From JBBSIG01 sp038232215 (GTDB lineage Bacteria; Actinomycetota; Thermoleophilia; Gaiellales; Gaiellaceae): a stretch of DNA of 14,537 nucleotides. The first letter of the stretch is position 1, and every line of letters starts with the position of its first letter. The DNA is taken from assembly GCA_038232215.1 (NCBI GenBank), contig JBBSIG010000049.1, positions 1 through 14,537 of the forward strand, in the 5' to 3' direction. Below the pieces are notes generated by a model. The model was not told the origin of the DNA and ran no database searches. It worked only from the letters and a program-made list of their open reading frames with translations. The translations under genes were made by a program, and so were the position numbers. Shown piece by piece: positions 14,118-14,537 of the stretch.

Positions 14118-14287
14118 CCCCTCGGAGAGACTGCAGACGCGGCCCCCATGGTATCGCCGTCTCGCCTCGGAGACCAGGCCCCGAGCGAATGCCTCAACCG
14201 CCTAGTGCGGCGTCCCGTACCGTTGCACCGGGAGCTCGCGTGCCGTGACGCCGCACCTGCGGCCGCTCCGCGGCCGCGGCCCTCCTT

Positions 14288-14314
14288 GCCGGCAGGAGTC
14301 CTCGACCTGCCGGC
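14288..14314. repeat. Central hairpin of the fold-back element
   Basis: GCCGGCAGG (14288-14296) and CCTGCCGGC (14306-14314) form a perfect 9-bp stem with a 9-nt loop. It sits in the unpaired centre between the two long arms. Confidence 0.5.
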
Positions 14315-14346
14315 TGGGCAGCGCTCGCGATGCGGGCCACCGGCGA

Positions 14347-14380
14347 CCGAAAACAACAGACAACGGCCGCGCAGCGGCCG
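14347..14380 (-). terminator. Rho-independent terminator for the SCP2-domain gene
   Basis: Read on the minus strand, CGGCCGC-TGC-GCGGCCG (7-bp stem, 3-nt loop; 14380-14364) is followed by TTGTCTGTTGTTTTCGG. It begins about 55 nt after the SCP2 stop codon. The hairpin is the inner hairpin of the element's right arm. The equivalent left-arm hairpin lacks the T-rich tail. Confidence 0.55.
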
Positions 14381-14434
14381 CAAGTGCGGCCTCCCGCAAG
14401 CACTGTCTCGGGTCGAACGTTTGGAGAGGCCGCA

Positions 14435-14537
14435 CTAGAAGAGTTTCTGGAGCTTCATCGCGGCGCCCATGTCGCCCTTGATCTTCACCTTGCCCGTCAT
14501 GTAGGCGCTCGTCGGGCTCATGTCCCCAGCGACGATC
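14435..14537 (-). CDS. SCP2 sterol-binding-domain protein, C-terminal fragment (5' end outside window)
   Basis: The last 33 residues before a TAG stop (complement of 14435-14437) read IVAGDMSPTSAYMTGKVKIK and then GDMGAAMKLQKLF. The pattern MTGK-KIKGDMG-AMKLQKLF is the typical end of an SCP2 (sterol carrier protein 2) domain, which binds lipids or acyl-CoA in a hydrophobic tunnel. In bacteria such proteins are often found with acyl-CoA metabolism. The stop codon lies inside the terminal repeat of the adjacent fold-back element. The protein still ends where the family usually does, so little or nothing was lost. Confidence 0.8.
   Translation of the reverse strand, partial: IVAGDMSPTSAYMTGKVKIKGDMGAAMKLQKLF

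Larger units (their letters stand above)
14202..14438. mobile_element. Fold-back, MITE-like element with about 75-bp imperfect inverted arms
   Basis: The left arm (14202-14276) and the reverse complement of the right arm (14364-14438) align without gaps; I count about 53 of 75 positions identical. The first 10 bp, CTAGTGCGGC, are identical at both ends. Each arm folds into a 10-11 bp stem starting GTGCGGC with a 32-nt loop, then after 2 nt a 7-8 bp GCGGCCGC-type hairpin with a 3-nt loop. The middle holds another 9-bp stem (14288-14314). No protein is encoded. A TA next to each GTGCGG end could be a TA target duplication of the IS630/mariner type, but the C-TA-G ends make that ambiguous. This fills most of the 14118-14434 intergenic gap. 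Confidence 0.5.

Noticed and set aside
14202..14438. Reading the paired hairpins as tRNA genes, an integron attC site or a CRISPR
   Set aside because: There is no acceptor or anticodon arm pattern, no integrase gene in the window, and only two inverted arms rather than direct repeats with spacers.

Overview
This is a very GC-rich window. Third codon positions are mostly G or C, GTG starts are common, and several start codons lack a Shine-Dalgarno site but have a TANNNT box 6-8 nt upstream. That style, with the gene families present, suggests a high-GC actinobacterium, most likely of the Thermoleophilia (Solirubrobacterales or Gaiellales type). This placement is inference, because no rRNA or phylogenetic marker is in the window.

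Region by region. Positions 1-1880 (+ strand) hold the 3' end of a styrene/indole monooxygenase-type flavoprotein, a multi-pass membrane protein of the lysylphosphatidylglycerol synthase transmembrane/UPF0104 family, and a decayed DUF6766-like remnant. Positions 1906-4591 (- strand) hold an overlapping two-component pair: a receiver-only response regulator followed by a CHASE3-GAF-PAS-HisKA-HATPase sensor kinase. Positions 4799-10632 are a leucine/isovalerate degradation locus with methylcrotonyl-CoA carboxylase beta subunit (liuB), methylglutaconyl-CoA hydratase (liuC) and methylcrotonyl-CoA carboxylase alpha subunit (liuD). It is split by an opposite-strand, translationally coupled pair made of a DapA-family aldolase/lyase and a DAO-family FAD oxidoreductase. 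The aldolase and liuC start codons are only 23 nt apart, with overlapping -10 boxes.

Positions 14117 down to 10640 (- strand) form a compact five-gene cluster. In transcription order it holds a membrane protein with an LWQQFPL motif, two tandem ferritin-like proteins, an L,D-transpeptidase, and a second membrane protein with an LWKAYPL motif. Every junction is 41 nt or less, or overlaps. All five products look exported or membrane-anchored, so this is the best candidate for an undescribed envelope system. Its function cannot be read from the sequence.

Positions 14118-14434 are non-coding and contain most of a fold-back element (14202-14438). Its two arms are about 75 bp each, inverted, roughly 71% identical and rich in hairpins. 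One end supplies the stop codon of an SCP2 sterol-binding-domain gene that runs off the right edge. One arm probably also terminates that gene's transcript.

No tRNA, rRNA, CRISPR array or intact transposase gene was found.
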